Below are positions 23,360-31,035 of a stretch of DNA of 32,215 nt, one piece after another. The notes under the pieces were generated by a model. The model had not been told where the DNA came from. It searched no databases and worked only from the letters and a program-made list of their open reading frames with translations. This DNA is from Frankiales bacterium. GTDB lineage: Bacteria; Actinomycetota; Actinomycetes; Mycobacteriales; SCTD01. The stretch covers positions 1 to 32,215 of the forward strand of contig JAOPWI010000366.1 of NCBI GenBank assembly GCA_025965755.1, in the 5' to 3' direction. The position numbers were made by a program, and so were the translations under genes. Position 1 is the stretch's first letter. Each line of letters begins with the position of its first letter.

Positions 23360-25606
23360 ATGACCGAGCTGGATGAGTTGCGTCATGCCGTACGCGCCCT
23401 GGTCGAACGCCGGGCGGACCGCACGGCGCTGCGCCGCACACTCGACAGCGACGCGCCGTTCGACCCGGCTCTGTGGGAGGTCATGTCCGCCCAGCTCGGG
23501 CTGCCGGGTCTCGCGGTCTCCGACCGGTACGGCGGCGCAGGGCAGACGCTGGCCGCCGTCGCCGTCGTCCTGGAGGAGTTCGGACGGGCCAACGTGCCGA
23601 CGCCGTACCTGTCCACCGTGCTGGCCGCGCAGGCGCTGGCCCTCACCGGCGACGACGGCCTGGGTGAGCGCGTGCTGCCCCGGCTGGCCGCAGGTGCGCG
23701 CGCCGCGTTCGTCCTGTCCGAGCCGGACAGCCTGGACGTGCGTCAGGTCGGCGGTGCCTGGCGGCTCACCGGCACGGTCGGCCACGTCGTCGATGCGCCG
23801 TCGGCGGAGCTGCTCGTCCTGCCGGCGGCGGGCCGGGTTTTCGTTCTCGAGATGGCGGCGCCCGGCGTCGTCGTGCGGCCGCTGTCCACGATCGACCTCA
23901 CGCGCCCGCAGGCGACGGTCGACCTGACGGACGCGGCGGCCGACGCGGCCGACGTGCCGGATCTCGCCTCGTGGTCGGCGGATGTGCGGGCGTGGGCGGT
24001 CGCCGCGCTGGCCGCAGAGCAGGTGGGTGGCGCGCAGTGGTGCGTCGACACCGCGGTCGCCCATGCCACGGCGCGGCACCAGTTCGGCCGTCCCGTCGGG
24101 TCCTTTCAGGCCGTGAAGCACCTGTGTGCCGACATGCTGGTCGAGCTGGAGCTGGCTCGTGCCGTCACCGCCGCGGCAGTCGCCGCAGTCGACGCTTCCT
24201 CACCGGACCGGCACGCCGCCGGCGAGGCGGCCCACGTCGTCGTCTCGGAGGCTGCCGCGTCCGTCGGTCGCAGCTGCGTGCAGGTGCTCGGTGGCATCGG
24301 CTTCACGTGGGACCACGACGCGCACCTGTTCTGGCGGCGGGCACTCGCGTCGCGAGGACGGTTCGGTGGCATGGCCGCGGCACGGGACAGGCTGTACGCC
24401 GCGTCCCGATCGACCGCAGGCGCGGCCACGCCGGACCAGGCGGCCCCGACGTCCGAGCTGGCGACCCGCGCCACGGCCTTCTTCCGCGCGCACGGCACCC
24501 CACGTGACCTGCTGACGCGCCGGGCGATGGACCTGGAGACCTACGTGCAGAACGCACGCGCGCACCAGCGGGCGCTGCAGGACAGCGGTCTGGCGGGCAT
24601 CACCTGGCCGCAGGAGCACGGCGGCCAGGGGCTCGGGCCGCAGGACGAGTCGGTGGTGCAGCGGGTCTCACGTGCGTACGAGACCTACACCGATGTCTTC
24701 ACGATCGGGCTGGGGATGTGCGGGCCGGTGCTGCTCGCGCTCGGCTCGGCCGAGCAGAAGGAGCGGCACCTGCGGCGCATGCTGCGCGGCGAGGATCTGT
24801 GGTGCCAGCTGTTCTCGGAGCCGGAAGCCGGCTCCGATCTCGCGTCGCTGCGTACCCGGGCCGTCCGCGACGGCGAGGGCTGGCGCATCACCGGGCAGAA
24901 GGTCTGGACCAGCTTCGCCGACCGGTGCGACTACGGGCTGCTGTTGGCGCGCACCGACCCGACGCAGGCGAAGCACCGCGGCATCACGATGTTCGTCCTG
25001 GACCTTCGCGCCCCCGGGGTCGAGGTCCGGCCGCTGCGCCAGATCACCGGCGACGCGGAATTCTGCGAGGTCTTCCTCGACGACGTGGTGGTGCCCGACA
25101 CGGCTGTCGTGGGCGAGGTGAACGGCGGCTGGCGTGCCGCCCAGGTGATGCTCATGAACGAGCGCGCCGCCCTCGGCCAGGACGCCGCACCCATCCTCGA
25201 GGTGGTGACGCTGCGGACGGTGCAGGACCTCATCGACGCGGGCGGGCTCGACAGCGACCCGGTGGTGCGGCAGCGGATGGGCCAGCTCTACGCCGGCGAC
25301 CGCGCCCTGGCCGCGTTCGGTCGGCGGATCGCCGCCTCGCTGAGAGCCGGTGAGGACCCCGGCCCGTTCGCGTCGATCGGCAAGCTGGCCGCGGCCGCCT
25401 TGTCCGAGGAGCTGGCCGCCGTCGGGCTCGACCTGTCCGCCGAGGACGGCCTCGCCTGGGACACCGACGACCCCGCAGGCGACGTGTTCGCCTACGGGCG
25501 GCTGCTCGCCCCGTCCAGCTCGATCGCCGGCGGCACGACCCAGATCCAGCGAACGATCGTCGGCGAGCGGGTGCTGGGACTGCCGCGGGAGCCCGCGGTC
25601 ACGTAG
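23360..25606 (+). CDS. Two-domain fused acyl-CoA dehydrogenase (FadE34/ChsE3-like architecture)
   Basis: A 748-residue protein holding two complete acyl-CoA dehydrogenase domains, joined at about residue 360. The N-half has RHQFGRPVGSFQAVKH near residue 237 and QVLGGIGFTWDHDAHLFWRR, the FAD-binding features, but its SEP loop is degenerate (SEPDSLDVRQV). The C-half has an intact LFSEPEAGSDLASLRT near residue 483 and ends IAGGTTQIQRTIVGERVLGL, lacking the RxQFG motif. The halves look complementary, like fused alpha and beta chains of actinobacterial FadE heterotetramers. M. tuberculosis FadE34 (ChsE3), about 711 residues, has the same layout and acts on a steroid side chain. GGAG lies 5 bases before the ATG. 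Substrates are likely branched or bulky acyl-CoAs (inference). Confidence 0.92.
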   Translation: MTELDELRHAVRALVERRADRTALRRTLDSDAPFDPALWEVMSAQLGLPGLAVSDRYGGAGQTLAAVAVVLEEFGRANVPTPYLSTVLAAQALALTGDDGLGERVLPRLAAGARAAFVLSEPDSLDVRQVGGAWRLTGTVGHVVDAPSAELLVLPAAGRVFVLEMAAPGVVVRPLSTIDLTRPQATVDLTDAAADAADVPDLASWSADVRAWAVAALAAEQVGGAQWCVDTAVAHATARHQFGRPVGSFQAVKHLCADMLVELELARAVTAAAVAAVDASSPDRHAAGEAAHVVVSEAAASVGRSCVQVLGGIGFTWDHDAHLFWRRALASRGRFGGMAAARDRLYAASRSTAGAATPDQAAPTSELATRATAFFRAHGTPRDLLTRRAMDLETYVQNARAHQRALQDSGLAGITWPQEHGGQGLGPQDESVVQRVSRAYETYTDVFTIGLGMCGPVLLALGSAEQKERHLRRMLRGEDLWCQLFSEPEAGSDLASLRTRAVRDGEGWRITGQKVWTSFADRCDYGLLLARTDPTQAKHRGITMFVLDLRAPGVEVRPLRQITGDAEFCEVFLDDVVVPDTAVVGEVNGGWRAAQVMLMNERAALGQDAAPILEVVTLRTVQDLIDAGGLDSDPVVRQRMGQLYAGDRALAAFGRRIAASLRAGEDPGPFASIGKLAAAALSEELAAVGLDLSAEDGLAWDTDDPAGDVFAYGRLLAPSSSIAGGTTQIQRTIVGERVLGLPREPAVT

Positions 25607-26087
25607 CCGGTCCGGGCGGGGCGTGCGCCCTCCGGCCGGTCGAGGAGCCGGTACTGGACCTGGGGCGTACACCGCGGTTGGCTCAGCAGGTCGACGTGGT
25701 GGAGGCCGCCGAGGCGGTGCACGTGGTCGGCGGGAGTGGCCAGCCGCCCGTCCTCGCCGGAGCCGCCCTGCGCGGGGGGCTGCCTCCATCGCGACGCCGC
25801 GCGCACCTGGGCGCGCCCTCATGCCCGGGGCGACGGAGAGTGCGAGCTGTCGCGCCAGGTCGCCCGGCGCGCAGCGCTGCCTCGGTCCAGGGAACCGCTC
25901 CCTGAGCACCAGGGGACAGGCGAGGGAGACGGTGCCGTCCGGAGCACTGCGCCCCGCGACTCTGGGCGCAGCTCACGGTGCGGTAGGGCCACCTAGCGCG
26001 CGTTGGCGTCGGCGCCCGTCTGCGGTCAGCACCGCAGGAAATGATCTTGTGGACCACCACGACACCGTCGGGCTGGTGTAGGTGTGC
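25607..26087. other. Gene-free stretch after the acyl-CoA dehydrogenase
   Basis: 480 bases with no reading frame I recognise on either strand. Frames are open only because of GC content and have no RBS or motif. It probably contains decayed sequence next to the transposase remnant. Confidence 0.5.
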
Positions 26088-26720
26088 TCAGTCCAGGACA
26101 CGATCGTCAACCGACCCTGCAGCAGTCCCGATCGAGGCAGAGCGCCGGCGCCGGCCAGGCGCTCGGCGTAGCGAAGGGCGGTGGAGTCCGCCCTGAGCGC
26201 CCGTATCCGAGTGATGAGCAAGACCCGGCAGTTGCCCACGGTCGTCGATCTGGCCAGCCTGCGCCCTGGTCCACAGCGCCATGTCCAGCGCGCTCAAGAG
26301 CAGCGAGGCCAGCCTGCTGCTCGCTGTCCGCCAGCCCACGATCCGGCGGCTGCACACGTCGGACACGAACGCGGTGAACGCATCCCCGACCACGTCGGGA
26401 CGTAGGTGAAGTCCACGACCCACAGCCTGTTCGGGGCGGGCGCGGTGACGTCCCGTCCGACCAGGTCCGGCGGCCGAGTCGCCCTGTCATCGGCCCTGGT
26501 CGTGACGAACGGCTTGCCACGACGCACCCCGCGCAGCCCGTCGGCCGCATCAGACGCTCGACCGTGCGGTGTGACACCGCCCGCCCGTCGACACCGCCCT
26601 CGCGGGCGAGCTGCGCCACCACCCTGCGCACGCCGTAGAGCCCGCCACCCCGTTCGGGGTCGCCATGCACGACGCGGATCCGGGCGAGCACCGCCTCGTC
26701 CCGACGCGCTCACGCCGACG
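26088..26720 (-). pseudogene. Decayed IS3-family transposase (OrfB, integrase core)
   Basis: Pieces of an IS3-type OrfB are spread over three minus-strand frames. In order: a YGVRRVVAQLAREGG...VERLMRPTGCAG segment (about 26690-26525); RGKPFVTT with the first catalytic Asp in APNRLWVVDFTYVPTWSG (about 26535-26385); DAFTAFVSDVCSRRIVGWR to the second Asp in LAHHSDTG (about 26395-26190); RYAERLAGAGA (about 26180); and SIGTAAGSVDD with a stop where the third catalytic acid should be. At least four frameshifts and loss of the catalytic Glu make it inactive. No start region or terminal inverted repeats could be found by eye. Confidence 0.85.
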
Positions 26721-26844
26721 TCGGCTGGGCCGGGATCCTCCGCCCGTCGCTGGCCGCCAGCTTGGTCCGACCGCTTTGGCGATGTGCGCACGTTGCTGGC
26801 TTCACCCCCAAGGGACGCGGAGGCATGAACAGCCCGCGTCGAGG

Positions 26845-28170
26845 TCAGCGACCCCGCAGGTGATGTTCGACGATGTAGCTCCCCACGTTGCGGCCGAGGG
26901 TCTTGCCTTGTTCGGTCGCAAAGCGGAAGTGAATGCCGGCCTTCACGCGGGAGTCCGCGTTCTCGTCGGACGCCTGGGTGAAGCTGGTGAACGACCGAAC
27001 CGGGTTCGCCGGCAGTGCCGTCAATGAGCCCATCGAGAACGGCACGTGATCGGTCCCGAAGCTCCGCTTGAGGACCTCTGCCGCGCCGGCACCCAGAGCA
27101 CTATGCGTTGAGGGGTAGTCCTGGACCGGCGGGTTCTCGAGGTAGCTCTGCCAGAACGCGTCCTTGGTCGTGTCGGGGTTGCCGTCAGTGTCGCCGGCTC
27201 GGATCGCGCTGTGCGGACGCCAGGTGTCCCAGTGGTACTTGGAATCCCAGCCGGCGACGTACCCGTCGTAGAACGACATGCTGACGAGGGCGAACATCCG
27301 GGCAGTGCGCCAGAGGTCCAGCTCTTCGCTGGTCGCTGTGACGCGGGCGGCGCGGGCCCAGCCGATCTCGGCGCTCTCGTACCACCAGTGGGCGTAACGG
27401 CTCTGATCCGTCGTGCGGGTCGTGCTGTTGCCGGCTCCGACCGACTTGACCTCGTTGTAGGCCGTCGCGTACACACGGCCCGTCAGCGCCGGGGGCGCGG
27501 GCACGCGGAACTGGTGAGCGGACCTCAATCCGAATGGCTTCGCATACCGGAAGTCCTCTGCCAGCGCAAAGTCGTACGGGGGCACGAACTGGTAGTCACC
27601 CGGCTGCCTCCCCGGTGTGTATCCCGGGCTGACGAGGTCGATGTCCGTGCCGTCGTCCTGACGAAGGGCGACGATGGCCGCCGCTGCGTTGGCGCCCAGG
27701 GCAAGGGCCCTAGCCTTGCCGTTGCCGTTGGGTACCTTCTCGAGCCAGGTAGCGAGTTCCTCGTCCAGCTTCACCTGCTGGGCGGGATAGACCGCCACGA
27801 GCACGTCGTGCGCCGCCTTCGCTGCGGCTGCTACCGGGTGTGCTGCGCTGGAGCGGGCGAAGTAGGCGTACTGGTCGAACTTGGGCTTGATGGCGTTCAC
27901 CGCGTCGTGCATTGCTAGGTGCACCATCGCCTGGTGTCGCGGGCCCTTGAACGAGACGTAGCCGTCGTCGGTCAACGCCGCTTCGAAAACGATCCGGCTC
28001 CAGTCCACGACGACGTCACCACTTGCCTGAGAGGAGACCGTCGAGCCGGGGTTGTCCTTCTCGCTCTTCGCGTCGGCGACGCCGCCGAGGCCGAGGACCA
28101 CGACGAAGGCACCGACTGCTGTCAGTGCTCCACCCGTATGCACGAGCTGCGCCAGACGACGTCTTGTCAT
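26845..28170 (-). CDS. Secreted vanadium-dependent haloperoxidase / PAP2-type protein
   Basis: A 441-residue exported protein. The signal peptide comprises MTRRRLAQLVHTGG, a hydrophobic core and cleavage near GVADA. It belongs to the vanadium haloperoxidase/acid phosphatase (PAP2) superfamily. Vanadate-binding-type motifs are K and RP in SKYHWDTWRPHSAIR, YPSTHSALGAG in place of the usual PSGHS, and SRVKAGIHFRF (SR-x5-H). The preceding region has the helical VHLAMHDAVNAI motif common to bacterial members. The ATG at 28170 follows GGGGA with short spacing; an open frame further upstream has no signal peptide and is dismissed. It stands alone beside an IS remnant. Halogenation, oxidation or phosphatase activity cannot be separated by sequence. 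Confidence 0.88.
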   Translation of the reverse strand: MTRRRLAQLVHTGGALTAVGAFVVVLGLGGVADAKSEKDNPGSTVSSQASGDVVVDWSRIVFEAALTDDGYVSFKGPRHQAMVHLAMHDAVNAIKPKFDQYAYFARSSAAHPVAAAAKAAHDVLVAVYPAQQVKLDEELATWLEKVPNGNGKARALALGANAAAAIVALRQDDGTDIDLVSPGYTPGRQPGDYQFVPPYDFALAEDFRYAKPFGLRSAHQFRVPAPPALTGRVYATAYNEVKSVGAGNSTTRTTDQSRYAHWWYESAEIGWARAARVTATSEELDLWRTARMFALVSMSFYDGYVAGWDSKYHWDTWRPHSAIRAGDTDGNPDTTKDAFWQSYLENPPVQDYPSTHSALGAGAAEVLKRSFGTDHVPFSMGSLTALPANPVRSFTSFTQASDENADSRVKAGIHFRFATEQGKTLGRNVGSYIVEHHLRGR

Positions 28171-29005
28171 CGGTCCCCGCTTCTCAGTTCGGTGAACCGG
28201 CCCGGGGCTCATGGAGGCGTTGAGCTGTCGCAGCTTCCCGGCGGCGCTCCAGCCGACAGTGCTCTCGGCGCGGCAGGTCGTCAATGGAGCTGGAACCCGA
28301 GCCTCCGGTTCCGTCACCGCCACGTCGGCGCGGCGACGCAGACCCGTTCCGCCGCCCGACCAGCGCCACCAATAGGGTTCTCGGGCCGTACATCTGGCCG
28401 CGCAGACAAGCAGGACCGGGCCATTCTGGCCGCTGAGAGCGAGCGGCCACCGTCAGTACCGCTGGCGATGCTCAGGGTGCCTCGCTTTGACCGCATCGAG
28501 GCGAGCGCCCCCTGCTCGGAGATGCGCGTAGACCGGCGGCCCTGGCTTGCGCCCGGTGCCGCGCTTGCGCGAGCGTCGCCCGGCAGGGCGACCAGTCGAT
28601 CGCGAAGGTCGCCCGCAGCTTCGGGATGCCGCGACACGTCGCCGGGCTGCATCCGCAGATCCAGGGTGGCCCGCCCGACCGGGCGAAGCTGGGAACACCG
28701 GCGGACGGCACCCCGCCGCCGCTGGACGCCCACGGCCGCATCTGACGCCGGCCGGCCGACGCCGCCTGTCCCTGCGTCATGTGGCCCACGGCACCGGTCA
28801 TTTCCCGCTGCTCAGGTGTTCTGAGTGAGCGATCCCGGTGGGGGAGCGCCCTGCGGGCTGATCGCGGTTTGCCACCGGCGGCGCGGATGGGCCGCGACAT
28901 GCCCGTAGCAGCCGGGCCGGGAGCGCGGCGCGCCGTAGTGCCCGCGGTTCCTGGCCAACTTGCGAGTCATCAGTGCCTGTCAGGCCGGGCCCGGCCGAGC
29001 GCCCG
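28171..29005. other. Long stretch without a recognisable gene
   Basis: About 835 bases. Several GC-driven open frames cross it on both strands, but none shows a family motif, RBS or consistent codon bias. A plus-strand reading near 28580-28620 gives GDQSIAKVARSFGM, faintly like the HTH of a transposase, followed by nonsense. Together with the neighbouring IS3 remnant this suggests decayed mobile DNA. A 14-base perfect palindrome GGCCGGGCCCGGCC lies at 28983-28996. Confidence 0.4.
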
Positions 29006-29224
29006 TCACCGTTCCCCTTGCAGCCTCGTCTCCTTGCGAGGGAGCCGAAACAGCAGTCGTCCGAAAGAGAGCGTGCCCAGCAGGATGCCGACCTGCAGCA
29101 ACGGCGGATAGTCCTTCGCCGTCAGGCTGAGCAGCAGCAACACCACCCCGCCAAGGGTGAGCAGCAACAGGCCCAGGCGGGCCGCCGTGGCGGCCCGCCC
29201 GAGTCCGGTCGGCTTGGAGATCAA
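29006..29224 (-). CDS. Small two-helix membrane protein, hypothetical
   Basis: About 72 residues from a TTG at 29224 that overlaps the stop of the upstream gene (TTGA); a GTG at 29260 would give 84 residues. Two hydrophobic segments are evident: LGLLLLTLGGVVLLLLSL and LLQVGILLGTLSFGRLLF, joined by TAKDYPP, followed by a basic tail (RLPRKETRLQGER). It should sit in the cytoplasmic membrane as a hairpin. I recognise no family. Coupling to the exported protein upstream suggests that they work together. Confidence 0.6.
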   Translation of the reverse strand: MISKPTGLGRAATAARLGLLLLTLGGVVLLLLSLTAKDYPPLLQVGILLGTLSFGRLLFRLPRKETRLQGER

Positions 29225-30009
29225 GGGGAAGGGAAGCAGAAGCCCGACATCGCCAGGCACATCGCGTACGCCGCTGCTTCGTCGGCGTCCATGCGCGCCT
29301 GAGCGGCGTCGTACTCGATGCCCTGCTGGATGGCCACGGCTGCCGCGGCTCCGGCCGTGGTGGCGACGATGCTGATGTACAGGGCGCCGACGACTCCCAG
29401 ACCGACGGCGCAGGCGACGCTTGCACCGCAGGCCAAGATGGCCACGCTGTAGAAGCTGATCCCAGCGAGCGACGCCTGCACGCCCCCGACGACCGCAGCT
29501 CCGGCCGTGAAGATGCCGGCGAGAAGGCCCTCACCCGGGAAGAGCAGGGCACGGTCCATCCCTCCGAGCTCGACGAACTGGGTCGTCAGGCTGATGAACC
29601 GCAGGTACTCCGACGTCGCGGCCAGCTGCGCCGCCGTGTGCCGGTCGGCCGGCAGTACGGCGGAGGAGACAGCGTCGGGACTCCCGGCGAGGCGCAGGGC
29701 TGCGGCGACGTTCGCGCGCCGTTCTTCCAAGGTCGTCGACGACGCACTGGTCGGGTCGACGGTCACCTTCGGCGTCCGGACGGAGGACGTCATCGCGGTC
29801 AGCTTCTGCAGTGTGGCTCGCAGGTCGGGTGACGCAAGCAGCTCTTCGAGCTGGTGCGCGACGAGCTGGCTCGGACCGGGCGACGCGGCGGTCTGGGCCG
29901 CCAACGCCTGAGTGGGTCGTGCGGCGAAGACGACCAGAGCTCCGCAGAGAAGAAGGAGCAGGGCAGTCAGACGCGACCGGCGGATGAGGGTCAAAGGGTG
30001 ACTCCACAT
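29221..30009 (-). CDS. Exported protein with C-terminal hydrophobic region, hypothetical
   Basis: 262 residues from ATG 30009; an earlier in-frame start would place a non-hydrophobic stretch before the signal, so this one is preferred. Residues 1-35 form a signal peptide (SRLTALLLLLCGALVVFA, cleavage near TQALA). The middle (about 40-150) is Ala/Thr/Ser-rich and helical. The C-terminal third has two glycine- and alanine-rich hydrophobic stretches (about 155-220: FTAGAAVVGGVQASLAG and GASVACAVGLGVVGALYIS), then an amphipathic helix and a Cys-containing end (CLAMSGFCFPSP). No family is recognised. A membrane-inserting or toxin-like role could be imagined but is not supported. The RBS is weak. 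Confidence 0.65.
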   Translation of the reverse strand: MWSHPLTLIRRSRLTALLLLLCGALVVFAARPTQALAAQTAASPGPSQLVAHQLEELLASPDLRATLQKLTAMTSSVRTPKVTVDPTSASSTTLEERRANVAAALRLAGSPDAVSSAVLPADRHTAAQLAATSEYLRFISLTTQFVELGGMDRALLFPGEGLLAGIFTAGAAVVGGVQASLAGISFYSVAILACGASVACAVGLGVVGALYISIVATTAGAAAAVAIQQGIEYDAAQARMDADEAAAYAMCLAMSGFCFPSP

Positions 30010-30381
30010 CGGCTCAATGTGTCGAGTGCGTGACCGAAACGTTTCTTCGTCGCATTGAGGCGGTGGTTCTCCGGGCATCCGTCGTAGACCTGCTCACCCT
30101 TGCGCCAGATGACCCTTACCCGATCGCTGGCGATGTCCAGGAGCAGGGCTGGCGACCGGCGGCGCAGACCGGGGCGGGGCAAGGCGGCGTGATGCCGTCT
30201 GCCGCTCCGCCCGACCACGCGGGCGGACGCTGTTGGCCCGGGCGCGCCCGGCACGATGCGGGGACGACACCGGACCGCACAGGATCGGCAGTTAGCAGCC
30301 ATGAACTAGCCCCCGACGACCTCACCCACGACCCCTCCTGCTCCCAAGAGCGCTGGCACGCTCACCCAGGAGCCGCTGCAC
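30010..30381. other. Intergenic region with GAAACGTTTC palindrome
   Basis: 372 bases between the exported protein gene (minus) and the 118-residue protein gene (plus). A perfect 10-base palindrome GAAACGTTTC lies at 30036-30045, 26 bases before the minus-strand start codon, and resembles LacI-type operator cores. A minus-strand reading near 30030-30170 (ALLLDIASDRVRVIWRKG) looks protein-like but has no start signal or recognised family. Nothing else is seen. Confidence 0.4.
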
Positions 30382-30738
30382 GTGCGCGCCTGGGTGCCGA
30401 GCTACGCCGCCGGCGACAGCACCTCTGTGCCGTGGTTCATCGCCCACATCGACCCTCAGGCGCTGACCGACGAGGCCCTCGAAGCGCTCGCGGAGGCGTT
30501 CGACCCGGACACCGAGGACGTCGCCGACGCCTTCCAGCTCCACCTGGAAGAGCACGGCTACCTCGGGCTGCACTCCCCGGACGACAACGAGCCGGGCCTT
30601 GCCGCAGGGCACCCGGCGGCCGCGGGCGTCACGTCGCAGGGGGCAGGGGCAGCGCTTGTCGATCGAGCCTTGCATGACCACTCCTCACCTGAGGGTGAGA
30701 GCGTCACGGCTTCGGAGGCTCTGCAGGGGCGCCGGTAA
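30382..30738 (+). CDS. Hypothetical acidic protein (118 aa)
   Basis: GTG 30382 is preceded by AGGAG at 30368-30372, a good ribosome-binding site. The N-terminal half is ordered-looking: WVPSYAAGDSTSVPWFIAHI, then the acidic helical ALTDEALEALAEAFDPDTED and FQLHLEEHGYLGLH. The second half is low-complexity and hydrophilic. No membrane segment or metal motif. I do not recognise the family. The strongly acidic helical core suggests a cytosolic protein. It stands alone upstream of, and convergent with, tRNA-Arg. Confidence 0.6.
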   Translation: MRAWVPSYAAGDSTSVPWFIAHIDPQALTDEALEALAEAFDPDTEDVADAFQLHLEEHGYLGLHSPDDNEPGLAAGHPAAAGVTSQGAGAALVDRALHDHSSPEGESVTASEALQGRR

Positions 30739-30740
30739 CA

Positions 30741-30754
30741 AGTTGTGAACAACT
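30741..30754. promoter_or_regulatory. Dyad AGTTGT-GA-ACAACT
   Basis: Perfect 6-base arms around a 2-base centre, directly after the stop of the 118-residue protein gene. The centre is too short for a hairpin loop, so it looks more like a protein-binding site than a terminator. Function unknown. Confidence 0.3.
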
Positions 30755-30811
30755 CGGCCGGTCTGGCCCTGCACTCGGCGGTTCAGACCCCGTCTGACCT
30801 GCGCTTCTGGG

Positions 30812-30884
30812 TGCACCCGAAGGGATTCGAACCCCTAACCTCTTGATCCGTAGTCAAGTGCTCTATCCGTTGAGCTACGGGTGC
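30812..30884 (-). tRNA. tRNA-Arg (anticodon ACG)
   Basis: All four arms fold on the minus strand: acceptor GCACCCG/CGGGTGC, D-stem GCTC/GAGC, anticodon stem CTTGA/TCAAG with loop CTACGGA (anticodon ACG), T-stem AGGGG/CCCTT with loop TTCGAAT, and discriminator A. Total 73 bases. The first anticodon base would be deaminated to inosine to read CGU, CGC and CGA. A CCA end is not encoded (CCC follows). Its 3' end faces the accessory region to the left. Confidence 0.97.
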
Positions 30885-30910
30885 GCGTCGCCCTGGGACG
30901 ACGGGGACAG

Positions 30911-30916
30911 AGCATA
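30911..30916 (-). promoter_or_regulatory. Possible -10 (TATGCT) of the tRNA-Arg gene
   Basis: TATGCT on the minus strand ends 26 bases before the mature tRNA 5' end, giving a leader of about 20 bases for RNase P to remove. No convincing -35 is visible at the right distance. Confidence 0.4.
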
Positions 30917-31035
30917 CAGGCCGTCGCCGCGGCCTGGATCAGATCAGCGGCCGGGCCCTGCCGCGATACGCGGCGGCGCGGGACGGGGCGCGCACGCCGG
31001 CACCCGCGGGTCAGCCTCATCGCGTGACAGGCGTG

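Noticed and set aside
26088..26844. Functional insertion sequence
   Set aside because: The transposase is split over several frames, lacks the last catalytic acid, and no terminal inverted repeats were found.
28171..28323. Upstream extension of the haloperoxidase-like gene
   Set aside because: It would bury the signal peptide behind about 50 residues; ATG 28170 starts directly at a good signal sequence.
28580..28745. Possible transposase HTH fragment (GDQSIAKVARSFGM)
   Set aside because: A single short similarity followed by unrelated sequence; too weak to annotate as a separate pseudogene.
30741..30754. Terminator for the 118-residue protein gene
   Set aside because: A 2-base centre cannot form a hairpin loop and no T-run follows; kept only as a weak binding-site candidate.
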